In this document: piece by piece, positions 36,005 to 44,111 of the stretch
Layout: the number at the start of each line of letters is the position of its first letter
How positions within the stretch are numbered: the stretch's first letter is position 1
Source: Paracoccus sp. S1E-3
Lineage (GTDB): Bacteria > Pseudomonadota > Alphaproteobacteria > Rhodobacterales > Rhodobacteraceae
Reading direction: 5' to 3'
DNA length: 64,000 nucleotides
NCBI RefSeq assembly: GCF_013868135.1
Contig: NZ_JACEMU010000004.1
Location: 1,956,001 to 2,020,000, forward strand
Translations under genes and position numbers: made by a program
Notes under the pieces: model-generated
Told to the model about the DNA's origin: nothing
The model's input: the letters and a program-made list of their open reading frames with translations, nothing else
The model's database searches: none

Positions 36005-36982
36005 ATGAAGATTTGGAAGAATGCCGGTCTTGCCGCGATCATCGCCACGGCGCTTGCGCTGCCGGCACGGGCCGAAGATGTCATCAATGCGGTGCATTTC
36101 ACCCCGACCCAGGTGGGCTTCGCGCAAAGCTTCCTGCGCTTCGTCGAGAAGGTGAATGAACGTGGCAAGGGCGTCGTCCGCATCGACGTGCGCGGCGGTC
36201 CCGAGGTGATTCCGAACACCCAGCTGGGCGCGGCCCAGCAATCCGGGCTGATCGATATTATCAACAATCCGGCCGGTCTCTATCTGGAAATCGTTCCCGA
36301 GGGCGACGCCTTTTCCGCCGCCAGCATCACCCCCTGGGAGGCGCGCGAGAATGGTGCCTGGGAGGCCATCGACAAGATCTATCAGGACAAGGGCAACGCC
36401 AAGCTGATTGCCTGGGTCGACACCGGCGTGGGCTTTCACATCTGGACCGTAAAGGAGCCCAAGCTGCAGGAAAACGGCATGCTGGACTTCAACGGCCTCG
36501 TCCTGCGGGCCTCGCCCCTTTACAAGCAATTCTTCGACAGCATCGGCGCGCAGGCGGTGGTGATGCCGATGGGCGATACCTATACGGCGCTGGAACGCGG
36601 GATGATCAACGGGCTGGCCTATCCGTCCATCGGCTACAAGGCTTTCGGCTGGGACAAGTTCACCCGCTACCGCGTCGATCCCGGCTTCTTCGGCATGGAT
36701 GTGCTGATTTCGATGAATCTCGACGCCTGGAACGGCCTGTCCGACGAATCCAAGGCCGTTCTGGAGGAGGTCGCGAAAGAGTTCGAGCGTGAAAGCTCTG
36801 AGGCGATGCGCAAGGAAGACGCCGACACACGCGCGCTGATGGAATCCGAAGGCATGAAGGTGGTCGAGATGACCGGCGAAGGTCGCGAAGCATTTCTGGC
36901 GGCGGCCGCCAAATCGAGTTGGGATCGCATGACCGATCGCGATCCCACCCATGTCGAGGAACTGCGCGCGCTGTTCAACTGA
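36005..36982 (+). CDS. TRAP transporter substrate-binding protein (DctP family), aromatic-acid pathway
   Basis: A 325-residue periplasmic protein with a short signal peptide ending ALPARA (residue 23). It is a divergent DctP: the opening is NAVHFTPTQVGFAQSFLRF, and the usual carboxylate-binding Arg lies in LVLRASPLYKQFF. The substrate is probably the aromatic acid degraded by the flanking genes. The operon has its own promoter with both motif A and motif B. A stem-loop separates this gene from the membrane subunits. Confidence 0.88.
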   Translation: MKIWKNAGLAAIIATALALPARAEDVINAVHFTPTQVGFAQSFLRFVEKVNERGKGVVRIDVRGGPEVIPNTQLGAAQQSGLIDIINNPAGLYLEIVPEGDAFSAASITPWEARENGAWEAIDKIYQDKGNAKLIAWVDTGVGFHIWTVKEPKLQENGMLDFNGLVLRASPLYKQFFDSIGAQAVVMPMGDTYTALERGMINGLAYPSIGYKAFGWDKFTRYRVDPGFFGMDVLISMNLDAWNGLSDESKAVLEEVAKEFERESSEAMRKEDADTRALMESEGMKVVEMTGEGREAFLAAAAKSSWDRMTDRDPTHVEELRALFN

Positions 36983-36987
36983 CCTGT

Positions 36988-37014
36988 CGCCCGGCCGATC
37001 CACGCGGCCGGGCG
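36988..37014 (+). terminator. Intercistronic stem-loop behind the TRAP binding-protein gene
   Basis: CGCCCGGCCG-atccacg-CGGCCGGGCG is a perfect 10 bp stem directly after the stop codon, at the same place as the hairpin in the dctPQM operon. No T run follows. Confidence 0.65.
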
Positions 37015-37063
37015 GCTTCACAGGCCGGGGCCCTCCCCTTCCTCTCGTGACAAAAGGCTCTCC

Positions 37064-37576
37064 ATGGACCGGTTCTTTGATGTCGTCGGCACCTTGTCCT
37101 GGCTGTGCGCGTCGCTGGCCAAGTTGCTGATCGGTGCACTCATTCTGCTGGTGGTGGCTGATGTGGTCGCGCGCAATCTGGGCCTGAAGGCGATGACCTG
37201 GGCGATCTCGGCATCGGAATACAGCCTTTTATACATCACCTTTCTGGCCATGCCCTGGCTGGTGCGCATCAAGGGGCATGTCTTCGTGGTCTTCCTGCGC
37301 GCGCTGTTTCCGCCTGCGATCCAGCGGCTGCTGGAGAAACTGGTCTATCTGACCTGCCTCGCCCTGTGCCTGTATCTGGGCTGGGTGGCATGGTCCTCGA
37401 TGCTGGGCGCATGGCAGAAGGGCAGCTTTGAAAGCCGCACCTTCGACATGCCGAAGTGGGCGATCTTCCTGCCGATCTGCCTGGGCTTCGGGCTGGCGGC
37501 GCTGGAATGGCTGCGGTTCCTCATGACCCCCGCCTCGATCTATGACGCGAACCCGCTGGACGCCGAGGGGGTCTGA
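37064..37576 (+). CDS. TRAP transporter small permease (DctQ family)
   Basis: A 170-residue membrane protein of normal DctQ length with four hydrophobic segments (about 15-38, 52-68, 90-110, 131-150). KGHVFVVFLRALFPPAIQRL is the family loop after the second segment. The gene follows the binding-protein gene after 81 bp containing a hairpin and is separated from the large permease by 1 bp. Confidence 0.9.
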   Translation: MDRFFDVVGTLSWLCASLAKLLIGALILLVVADVVARNLGLKAMTWAISASEYSLLYITFLAMPWLVRIKGHVFVVFLRALFPPAIQRLLEKLVYLTCLALCLYLGWVAWSSMLGAWQKGSFESRTFDMPKWAIFLPICLGFGLAALEWLRFLMTPASIYDANPLDAEGV

Positions 37577-37577
37577 C

Positions 37578-38888
37578 ATGGATTGGCTTTACCCGTTCGC
37601 CATCCTGATCGGCACCATCATCACGCTGATGGGCCTGGGCCTGCCGGTCGCCTTCGCCTTCTTCGCCACCAATATTCTCGGGCTGGTGCTGTTCTTCGGC
37701 GGTCAGCGCGGGATCACCCAGATGGTGTCCAATTTCTCGGAGGCAGTGGGCACCTATGCGCTGGCGCCCTTGCCGATGTTTCTGGTCATGGGCAGCCTGT
37801 ATTTCCGCTCTGGCCTGGGTGAGCGGGTCATTCACGCGCTGGATATCGCCGTCGGCAATCTGCGCGGGCGGCTGTCCTATGTGGTGCTGATGGCGGGCGC
37901 GATCTTTGCGGCGCTGTCCGGGTCCAGCCTTGCCAATGCCGGGATGATGTCCTCGTTGATGGCGCCCGAGATGCTGAAGCGCGATTACAAGCCGCATATG
38001 GCCTACGGGCCGGTGCTGGGCGCGGGCAATCTCGCGGTGATCATCCCGCCCTCGACGCTGGCGGTGCTGCTGGGTTCGCTGGCGCAGATTGATGTCGGCG
38101 CGCTGCTGATCGCGGGCATCCTGCCGGGGCTGCTGCTGACGGCGATGTTCTGCGGACTGATCTGGTTTCAGACCCATATCGACCCCGAGGCCGCGCCCCA
38201 ATATCCCGTCCCGCCGGTCTCGGGCCGCGAAAAATGGCGCGGCATCCTCGTCAATATCCTGCCGATGTCATTTCTGGTCTTCACCGTCGTGGGCACCATT
38301 ATCCTTGGGATCGCGACACCCACGGAATCGGCGGGACTGGGCTGCGCGGGGGTGGCGCTGCTGCTGGTCGTCTATCGCAAATTCAGCTGGGCGGTGGTCT
38401 GGCAGTCGCTGGACGATGCGATGAAGGTGACGGGGATGACCTTCCTGATCATCTCGGCCTCGATGACGTTTTCGCAGATATTCGCCTTTTCGGGCGCCTC
38501 CAGCGGCTTCATCAGCACCGTGACCGGGATGGAGCTGGGCTATTACAGCATCATCCTGATGATGGTGCTGATCATCCTCGTGCTGGGGATGTTCATGGAT
38601 CAGGTCTCGATGATGCTGATCACCCTGCCGCTGTTCATGCCCTTCGCGGCGCAATACGGGTTCGATACCGTCTGGCTGGGGCTGATCCTGCTGCTGGCCT
38701 TCGAGGTCGGGCTGTCCACGCCCCCCTTCGGGCTGCTTCTATATGTGGTGATGGGGTCGGCGCAGGGCGAGATGAGCCTGAAAACGGTGGCCCTTGCCGC
38801 TGCGCCCTATGTCGCGCTGACGCTGGTGCTGATCGTGCTTGTGGTGATCTTCCCGCAGCTGGCCTTGCTGCTGCCAAGCCTGATCTGA
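37578..38888 (+). CDS. TRAP transporter large permease (DctM family)
   Basis: A 436-residue membrane protein. ALSGSSLANAGMMSSLMAPEM and VIIPPSTLAVLLGS are the first-half signatures; LGMFMDQVSMMLITLPLFMP and GLSTPPFGLLLYVVMGS are their second-half counterparts. The start MDWLYPF at 37578 lies 1 bp after the DctQ stop. It completes the transporter that sits in the middle of the aromatic-acid genes. Confidence 0.93.
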   Translation: MDWLYPFAILIGTIITLMGLGLPVAFAFFATNILGLVLFFGGQRGITQMVSNFSEAVGTYALAPLPMFLVMGSLYFRSGLGERVIHALDIAVGNLRGRLSYVVLMAGAIFAALSGSSLANAGMMSSLMAPEMLKRDYKPHMAYGPVLGAGNLAVIIPPSTLAVLLGSLAQIDVGALLIAGILPGLLLTAMFCGLIWFQTHIDPEAAPQYPVPPVSGREKWRGILVNILPMSFLVFTVVGTIILGIATPTESAGLGCAGVALLLVVYRKFSWAVVWQSLDDAMKVTGMTFLIISASMTFSQIFAFSGASSGFISTVTGMELGYYSIILMMVLIILVLGMFMDQVSMMLITLPLFMPFAAQYGFDTVWLGLILLLAFEVGLSTPPFGLLLYVVMGSAQGEMSLKTVALAAAPYVALTLVLIVLVVIFPQLALLLPSLI

Positions 38889-38892
38889 CGCC

Positions 38893-39516
38893 ATGACCTG
38901 CGTGCTGATGCTGGTCTGGGCGACGGATGAAGGGGCCGCGCCGCCCTGTCTGGCCGGGCTGCCGGGCCTTGAGCGTGCCCTGATCCATCGGCCCGAGGGA
39001 GCCGAGGCCGCCGCCCCCGCACGCGTCCTGCAGCTGGAATTTGATGACATCGCGGCGCTGGAGGCGGCCTGTGCCGCGGACAGCCCGTTGCAGGACTTGC
39101 CCGGCGCCCCGCGCCAGCAGGCCTTTCTGCTGCGGCGTTATACCGGCGGGGATGCGGCCTGTTCCTATCTGGTCCATTATCCCGGCCCGGCGCAGGACCT
39201 GAATGCCTGGCTCAGCCATTACGCCACCCACCATATCCCGCTGATGATGCGCCTGCCGGGCGTGCGCGCGGTCGAGATGCTGACCCGAATTGACTATCTT
39301 TCGGCACTGCCCTTTCCGCGCGACACCCACATGCAGCGCAACCGCGTGGGCTTTGACAGCCCGGCGGATCTGGCGGCTGCGCTTGCCTCGCCCGTTCGGG
39401 CGCAGATGCGCGCCGATGTCGATGCCTATCCGCCTTATCAGGGCGGCGTGTCCCATTTCACCATGCTGACCGAGGCGATTTTCCCCAGCAAAAAGGAACC
39501 GAGCCATGCCCTTTGA
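38893..39516 (+). CDS. EthD-like dimeric alpha/beta-barrel protein
   Basis: A 207-residue protein without signal or membrane segment. The second half has an EthD-type ferredoxin-like fold pattern (YLVHYPGPAQDLNAWLSHYA, then HHIPLMMRLPGVRAVEML), and the first half looks like a second, weaker copy. EthD-like proteins accompany oxygenase pathways without a settled function; proposed roles include handling unstable intermediates. It begins 4 bp after the TRAP permease stop and overlaps the Ohr gene by 11 bp, so it belongs to the same operon. Confidence 0.65.
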   Translation: MTCVLMLVWATDEGAAPPCLAGLPGLERALIHRPEGAEAAAPARVLQLEFDDIAALEAACAADSPLQDLPGAPRQQAFLLRRYTGGDAACSYLVHYPGPAQDLNAWLSHYATHHIPLMMRLPGVRAVEMLTRIDYLSALPFPRDTHMQRNRVGFDSPADLAAALASPVRAQMRADVDAYPPYQGGVSHFTMLTEAIFPSKKEPSHAL

Positions 39517-39931
39517 AAAAGCGCTCTATACCGCCGAAATGATCTCGACCGGCGGGCGCGACGGCACCGCTGACCGGCCCGATGGCAGCTTTCCGTTGAA
39601 ACTGACCGTGCCCGCCGCGCTTGGCGGGCCGGGCGGCGAAGGCACCAACCCGGAAGAACTGTTCGCCGCCGGCTATTCCGCCTGTTTCATCGGCGCGCTG
39701 AAGGTGGCCGGGCGGCATGAAAAGGTGGCGGTGCCGGATGAAGTGCAGGTGGCCGCCAAGGTCAGTCTTGGCAAGATCGACACCGGCTACGGGCTTGCGG
39801 TGGAACTGGTGGTGCATCTGCCGGGGCTGGACCGCGGGGTCGCCCAGGCGCTGGTGGAAAAGGCCCATCAGACCTGCCCCTATTCCAATGCCACGCGCGG
39901 CAATATCGACGTGACCCTGACGCTGGCCTGA
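39506..39931 (+). CDS. OsmC/Ohr family peroxiredoxin (organic hydroperoxide resistance)
   Basis: A 141-residue Ohr-type protein. The peroxidatic Cys lies in GYSACFIGAL (about residue 58) and the resolving Cys in HQTCPYSNATRGN (about 125), the normal pair for lipoyl-dependent reduction of organic hydroperoxides. Its place inside an oxygenase-dependent indole-ring pathway, where hydroperoxides can form, suggests a protective or detoxifying role. It overlaps the EthD-like gene upstream. Confidence 0.9.
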   Translation: MPFEKALYTAEMISTGGRDGTADRPDGSFPLKLTVPAALGGPGGEGTNPEELFAAGYSACFIGALKVAGRHEKVAVPDEVQVAAKVSLGKIDTGYGLAVELVVHLPGLDRGVAQALVEKAHQTCPYSNATRGNIDVTLTLA

Positions 39932-39946
39932 CAGGAGGGGCGGCCC

Positions 39947-40744
39947 ATGCGGATCTATTGGCAAAGCTTCATCGACGCTGAATCGAACTCCGACTACATG
40001 GCCTTGCTGTCGGCTTATCTGAACCGGATCGCCGCGCCGGGGACTCAGGTCAGCTTGCGCGGCATCTCGCCGCCCGATCGCGATTTCAGCCGCTTGTCGG
40101 AATTCCGCTGCGCCATTCAGGCCATCGATCTTGCATTGGATGCCGAGGCCGATGGCTTTGACGCCGTGGTGCTGGGCCATTTTCAGGACCCCGGCCTGAT
40201 GGAGATGAAATCGGCCCTGCACATCCCCGTCGTCGGGGTTGGCGAGGCCAGCCTGCATCTGGCCGCTCAACTGGGGCGTCAGATCGGGCTGATCACGCTG
40301 GACCAGACCTTTCGGCATCTGCATCACGAACAGGCCGACCGCTATGGGTTGGGCGCGCGGGTCACCCATGTCGCCGGACTGGATGTGGCGCCGGGTCATT
40401 TTGCCGATGCCTTCCGCGGTGACGGCGCAGCCCGCGACCGCATGATCGCCCGCCTGCGCGAGCTGGCCGCCCCGATGGTCGCCGCCGGTTGCGACGTGAT
40501 TGTGCCCGCCGGCGTGCTGCCGGGACTGCTGATCGGCGAGGAACGGGACTTGTGCGCCGGTCACGCGCCCATCGTGAATTGCGTGGCCGCCGGTCTGTTG
40601 CAGGCGGAAATGATGGTGCGACTGCACCAGCTGAACGGCCTGCAGGCCAGTCGCGGCCCCTTCTGCGCCCGCGCCGGGGCGCAGGCCATCGCCGATTTTC
40701 GCGGCCTTCTGGCGCACCATCAGACCGAGAGGGATATCCCATGA
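39947..40744 (+). CDS. Asp/Glu/hydantoin racemase-fold protein lacking both catalytic cysteines
   Basis: A 265-residue protein of the Asp/Glu racemase fold (HyuE-like). In the family the first Cys precedes the DPGL segment; here the segment reads LGHFQDPGL with His78. The second Cys lies in a GCxG segment; here it reads VIVPAGVLPG, with no Cys. It therefore cannot use the two-cysteine racemisation mechanism and may be an isomerase, a lyase or a binding protein. AGGAGG precedes the start. It overlaps the CoA-ligase gene by 4 bp, so it probably acts on the same acid or CoA ester. Confidence 0.72.
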   Translation: MRIYWQSFIDAESNSDYMALLSAYLNRIAAPGTQVSLRGISPPDRDFSRLSEFRCAIQAIDLALDAEADGFDAVVLGHFQDPGLMEMKSALHIPVVGVGEASLHLAAQLGRQIGLITLDQTFRHLHHEQADRYGLGARVTHVAGLDVAPGHFADAFRGDGAARDRMIARLRELAAPMVAAGCDVIVPAGVLPGLLIGEERDLCAGHAPIVNCVAAGLLQAEMMVRLHQLNGLQASRGPFCARAGAQAIADFRGLLAHHQTERDIP

Positions 40745-42342
40745 CCGCCATTGCCGATTTCAAGGCCGAATTTCCCCCGGTTGCCCGCGTCCTGCCGCAT
40801 CTGCTGGCGAGGCGGGCGGCACAATATGGCGACGCGCCGCTGTTCGCCTGCGGGGCGACGCGGCTCGGCTATGACCAGACGCGGGCGGGTGCGGCGCGGG
40901 CCGCGCAGGCGTTGCTGGCCGCGGGCATCGCGCAGGGGGACCGGGTGGCGATCATCTGCGGCAACCGGGCCGAGTTCATGCCGGTCTTTCTGGGCTGCGG
41001 CTGGATGGGGGCGGTCTCGGTCCCCATCAATACCGCTTCGCGCGGGTTTCAGCTGCAGCATATCCTGTCGAACTCGGGTGCGAAGCTGCTGGTGATCGAA
41101 GACAGCTTGCTGGAGGTGCTGGACGGCCTCGATCTGTCCGCGCTGGAGGTTCAGCGCATCTGGGTCATCGGCGACGGCGCGCTGCCCGATCTGCCCGGCC
41201 TGACCGTCGAAGTCCTGCCGCAGACCGAAACCGAGGCGCTCCCCGCCGATATCGCGCCGGGCGATCCGCTGACGATCCTCTATACCTCGGGGACGACCGG
41301 CCTGTCGAAGGGCGTGGTCTGCCCGCATGCGCAGTTCTTCTGGTGGGGCGTTTATACGGGCGACATGCTGGGCCTGCGGCAGGGGGACGTGCTGCACACG
41401 CCGCTGCCGCTGTTTCACACCAACGCGCTGAACTGCTTCTTTCAGGCGCTGCTGCACGGCTGCCAGCAGGTGGTGGAGCCGAAATTCTCGGTCTCGGGCT
41501 TCTGGGAGGCGATGGGGGCATCGGGGGCGACGGTGACCTATGTGCTGGGGGCGATGGTGCCGATGCTGCTGTCGCGCCCCGAGGCGCCCGAGGAAAAGGC
41601 ACATCAGGTCCGGGTGGCGCTGGCGCCCGGCGTCCCCGCGCCCGCTGCTGCGGAATTGACCCGCCGCACCGGCGTGGTGCTGCTGGACGCTTACGGGGCC
41701 ACCGAAAGCAATGTGGTGATCGGTACCACCGAAGCGACGCTGAAACCCGGCTGGACAGGCCTGCTGCTGCCCGGCTTCGACGCCCGCATCGTGGACGATT
41801 CCGACAATCCCGTCCCCGATGGCGAGGCCGGAGAGCTGGTGATCCGCGCAGATGAGCCCTTCGCCATGTCGTTGGGTTATTTCGGGATGCCCGAAAAGAC
41901 CGCCGAGGCCTGGCAGAACCTGTGGCTGCATACCGGCGACCGAATGCTGCGCGCGCCGGATGGCTATTTCCGGTTTCTCGACCGGATGAAGGATTCGATC
42001 CGTCGGCGGGGCGAGAATATCTCCTCCTACGAGGTCGAGCAGGTGCTGGCCGCGCACCCGGACGTGGCCGAGGTGGCGGTCTTTCCCGTCGCTTCCGATC
42101 TTGCCGAGGACGAGGTGATGGCGGCAATCATCCTGCATGACGGCGCCCGCGCCACGCCCGAGGCCATCATCCGCCATTGCGAGGGCAAGATGTCCTATTT
42201 CGCGGTTCCGCGTTACGTCGAATTCGTCGCCGATCTGCCCAAGACCGCCAATGGCAAGGTGCAGAAATTCCAGCTGCGTGCGCGCGGCGTGACCGGCGCG
42301 ACCTGGGACCGCGAGGCGGCGGGCGTTACGCTTCGTCGCTAG
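40741..42342 (+). CDS. AMP-forming acyl/aryl-acid-CoA ligase
   Basis: A 533-residue ANL-superfamily enzyme. The P-loop-like motif is TILYTSGTTGLSKGV (about 179-193), A5 is DAYGATESN, A7 is LHTGD, A8 is the FLDRMKDSIRRRGENIS region, and the C-terminal catalytic Lys is in KTANGKVQK. It activates a carboxylic acid to its CoA thioester with ATP. In the proposed scheme it activates the oxygenated indole-acetate; direct activation of 2-aminobenzoate is the alternative. It overlaps the convergent MarR gene by 17 bp at its 3' end. Confidence 0.92.
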   Translation: MTAIADFKAEFPPVARVLPHLLARRAAQYGDAPLFACGATRLGYDQTRAGAARAAQALLAAGIAQGDRVAIICGNRAEFMPVFLGCGWMGAVSVPINTASRGFQLQHILSNSGAKLLVIEDSLLEVLDGLDLSALEVQRIWVIGDGALPDLPGLTVEVLPQTETEALPADIAPGDPLTILYTSGTTGLSKGVVCPHAQFFWWGVYTGDMLGLRQGDVLHTPLPLFHTNALNCFFQALLHGCQQVVEPKFSVSGFWEAMGASGATVTYVLGAMVPMLLSRPEAPEEKAHQVRVALAPGVPAPAAAELTRRTGVVLLDAYGATESNVVIGTTEATLKPGWTGLLLPGFDARIVDDSDNPVPDGEAGELVIRADEPFAMSLGYFGMPEKTAEAWQNLWLHTGDRMLRAPDGYFRFLDRMKDSIRRRGENISSYEVEQVLAAHPDVAEVAVFPVASDLAEDEVMAAIILHDGARATPEAIIRHCEGKMSYFAVPRYVEFVADLPKTANGKVQKFQLRARGVTGATWDREAAGVTLRR

Positions 42343-42832
42343 GCGGCGGTGCCGGCTGGGATGACAGGCTGTCGCGCAAGCGGCGCAGCACCCCGCGCAT
42401 GGCGTCCAGATCCGCCTGATCCAGATCGCCGAACAGGCCGTCGACCATCTGGCGGTGTTCGGCGGCCACGGCTTCGAACGTGCTCAGGCCTTTGGGGGTC
42501 AGCTTGACGGTGATGCGGCGGCGGTCGGCATCCGAATGGATTCGCCTGACCAGACCATCCTTGACCAGCCGGTTGACCACGGTGGTCGCGTTGCCGTTGG
42601 AAATCAGCAGCGTGCGCGACAGTTCCGTCATCGTCAGCCCGTCGCGCCAGCGATGCAGCGCCGCCATCACGTCGAAGCGGGGCAGGGTGGTGTCGTGATC
42701 CACACGCAGAAATTCGCGCAACTGATTTTCCATCTGCCGGGTCACGCCCAGCATACGAATCCACAGCTTCAACCGGCGCGTGGCCAGCGCGTCGCTGTCG
42801 AGAGGGGCTTGGGAATGCAGATCGGTGCTCAA
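42326..42832 (-). CDS. MarR family transcriptional regulator (second pathway regulator)
   Basis: A 168-residue winged-helix protein: LTMTELSRTLLISNGNATTV is the recognition region (about 70-89) and DADRRRITVKLTPKGL the wing. Its own promoter region carries a motif-B repeat but no motif A, unlike the first MarR gene. That suggests this regulator recognises motif B. It overlaps the CoA-ligase gene tail to tail and follows the dioxygenase genes on the minus strand. Confidence 0.92.
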   Translation of the reverse strand: MSTDLHSQAPLDSDALATRRLKLWIRMLGVTRQMENQLREFLRVDHDTTLPRFDVMAALHRWRDGLTMTELSRTLLISNGNATTVVNRLVKDGLVRRIHSDADRRRITVKLTPKGLSTFEAVAAEHRQMVDGLFGDLDQADLDAMRGVLRRLRDSLSSQPAPPPSDEA

Positions 42833-42890
42833 ATCTTTACTCTTTTTTGCGTCGTGCTCACGTCGCGTAATAATGCACCAGCCGTAAATA

Positions 42891-42904
42891 TTTTAAGAGC
42901 AAAA
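42891..42904. promoter_or_regulatory. Motif-B repeat upstream of the second MarR gene
   Basis: TTTTAAGAGCAAAA, preceded by TAAATA, lies 59 bp upstream of the MarR start at 42832 in the only AT-rich stretch of the neighbourhood, the 95 bp between the SDR stop and the MarR start. Confidence 0.45.
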
Positions 42905-42927
42905 TTTTTAATAAGTTGGCGCCTGCG

Positions 42928-43647
42928 TCAGATCGGCACCGCACCGATGCTGGCGCCCCCGCAGACGAACAGCGTCTGGCCGGTGATGAAGCCCGCATCG
43001 GGGTCGGCCAGGAACATGAAGGCGCGGGTCACGTCGCCCACCGTGCCCAGCCTTCCGACCGGAATGCGGCGGGCGAGGTCGTCTTCCTGCGCGCTGCCCT
43101 TGGGCACGATGCCCCAGAAATTGTCGGTCAGGATCGGGCCGGGCGCGACGACATTGACGGTGATGCCATGTTCGGCCAGTTCCAGCGCCCAGGTCCGGGC
43201 CATGCCGATCATCCCGGCCTTTGATGCCGAATAGGCGGTGCGCGTTTTCGCCCCGAGCGCCGCGCGCGAGGCGTTGAACAGGATGCGCCCGAAGCCGCGC
43301 GCCTTCATCGCCGGCAGAAACGCCTGCGCGAGCGTCAGCGCCGAGGCCAGATGCAGCTGGGTCAGCGCCAGCATCTCGGCCGGCTGCGCATCCTCGATCA
43401 GGTTGGGCAGGATGATACCGGCGTTCTGGACGAAATGGCTGACCTGATGGCGCGCGGCAATGCCGCCCGCGGCTTCGGCCACGGCCTGCGGGTCGGACAG
43501 ATCGCAGATGACATGCTCCACATCCGGCGCATCGCCGGCGTGTCGCGCCAGCGACACCACCCGCCAGCCCTTCGCGACCATCGCGGCCGCCAGATCGGCG
43601 CCGATGCCCTTGTTGCCGCCGGTGATGACTGCGGTATAGCCGGTCAT
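42928..43647 (-). CDS. SDR family oxidoreductase
   Basis: A 239-residue short-chain dehydrogenase with an intact active site: TGGNKGIGAD for the cofactor (about 9-18), QNAG, Ser in FNASRAAL and YSASK (Tyr-x3-Lys). The C-terminus TGQTLFVCGGASIG is typical. The start MTGYTAV at 43647 overlaps the dioxygenase beta-subunit stop by 4 bp. It may dehydrogenate a cis-diol or hydroxyl made by the dioxygenase, or pair with the inactive SDR domain of the DUF35 fusion, as BbsD pairs with BbsC. Confidence 0.9.
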   Translation of the reverse strand: MTGYTAVITGGNKGIGADLAAAMVAKGWRVVSLARHAGDAPDVEHVICDLSDPQAVAEAAGGIAARHQVSHFVQNAGIILPNLIEDAQPAEMLALTQLHLASALTLAQAFLPAMKARGFGRILFNASRAALGAKTRTAYSASKAGMIGMARTWALELAEHGITVNVVAPGPILTDNFWGIVPKGSAQEDDLARRIPVGRLGTVGDVTRAFMFLADPDAGFITGQTLFVCGGASIGAVPI

Positions 43648-44111
43648 GGCAGCAGCTGGATATTGCCGAAGGCGGCGTCGCAATTCAGGATGTCGACGCG
43701 TTTCCCGGCGATGCGGATGCCTTCCGGCGTGGCCTTCAGGTCGTGGGTCACGGTCAGCGCCAGCAGGAACTGGTCGTCCAGCCGCGTTTCGACATAGTGC
43801 ATTTTCGTCACCACCTTTGCGCTGTCCTCAGTCAGTTCCAGCACCCGAGGCCGGTTCAGCACGTGATGGCAGCGGCTTTTCGGCTTCTGGCTGAAGGTGC
43901 GCGCGCCGTGCAGGCGTTCGATCCGCAGGCGCAGCATGAAATTATCCTCATGCATCAGCGAGGTTTCATTGACCGGGTCCTGCTGGTTCCAGTTCAGCGG
44001 CATCCAATAGACGGCATCGGGCAGCCAGAGGTCGAGCCATTCGTGATACTGGCCCTCGTCCAGCATCCAGGCCTCGTCATGGATGAAATCGACAACTTCC
44101 TCGTGGTTCAT
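43644..44111 (-). CDS. Aromatic-ring-hydroxylating dioxygenase beta subunit
   Basis: A 155-residue small subunit of the BphE/NTF2-like fold, within the usual 150-190 range. Family features are EAWMLDEGQYHEWLDLW, DAVYWMPL and SRCHHVLNRPRVLE. It has a structural role in the alpha3-beta3 hexamer. Its start at 44111 overlaps the alpha-subunit stop by 4 bp, giving the order reductase, alpha, beta, SDR on the minus strand. Confidence 0.92.
   Translation of the reverse strand: MNHEEVVDFIHDEAWMLDEGQYHEWLDLWLPDAVYWMPLNWNQQDPVNETSLMHEDNFMLRLRIERLHGARTFSQKPKSRCHHVLNRPRVLELTEDSAKVVTKMHYVETRLDDQFLLALTVTHDLKATPEGIRIAGKRVDILNCDAAFGNIQLLP

Noticed and set aside
40741..42342. Naming the CoA ligase as 2-aminobenzoate-CoA ligase
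   Set aside because: It lies in the upper-pathway operon beside the racemase-like gene and not with the aminobenzoyl-CoA operon, and no sequence feature read by eye decides the substrate.
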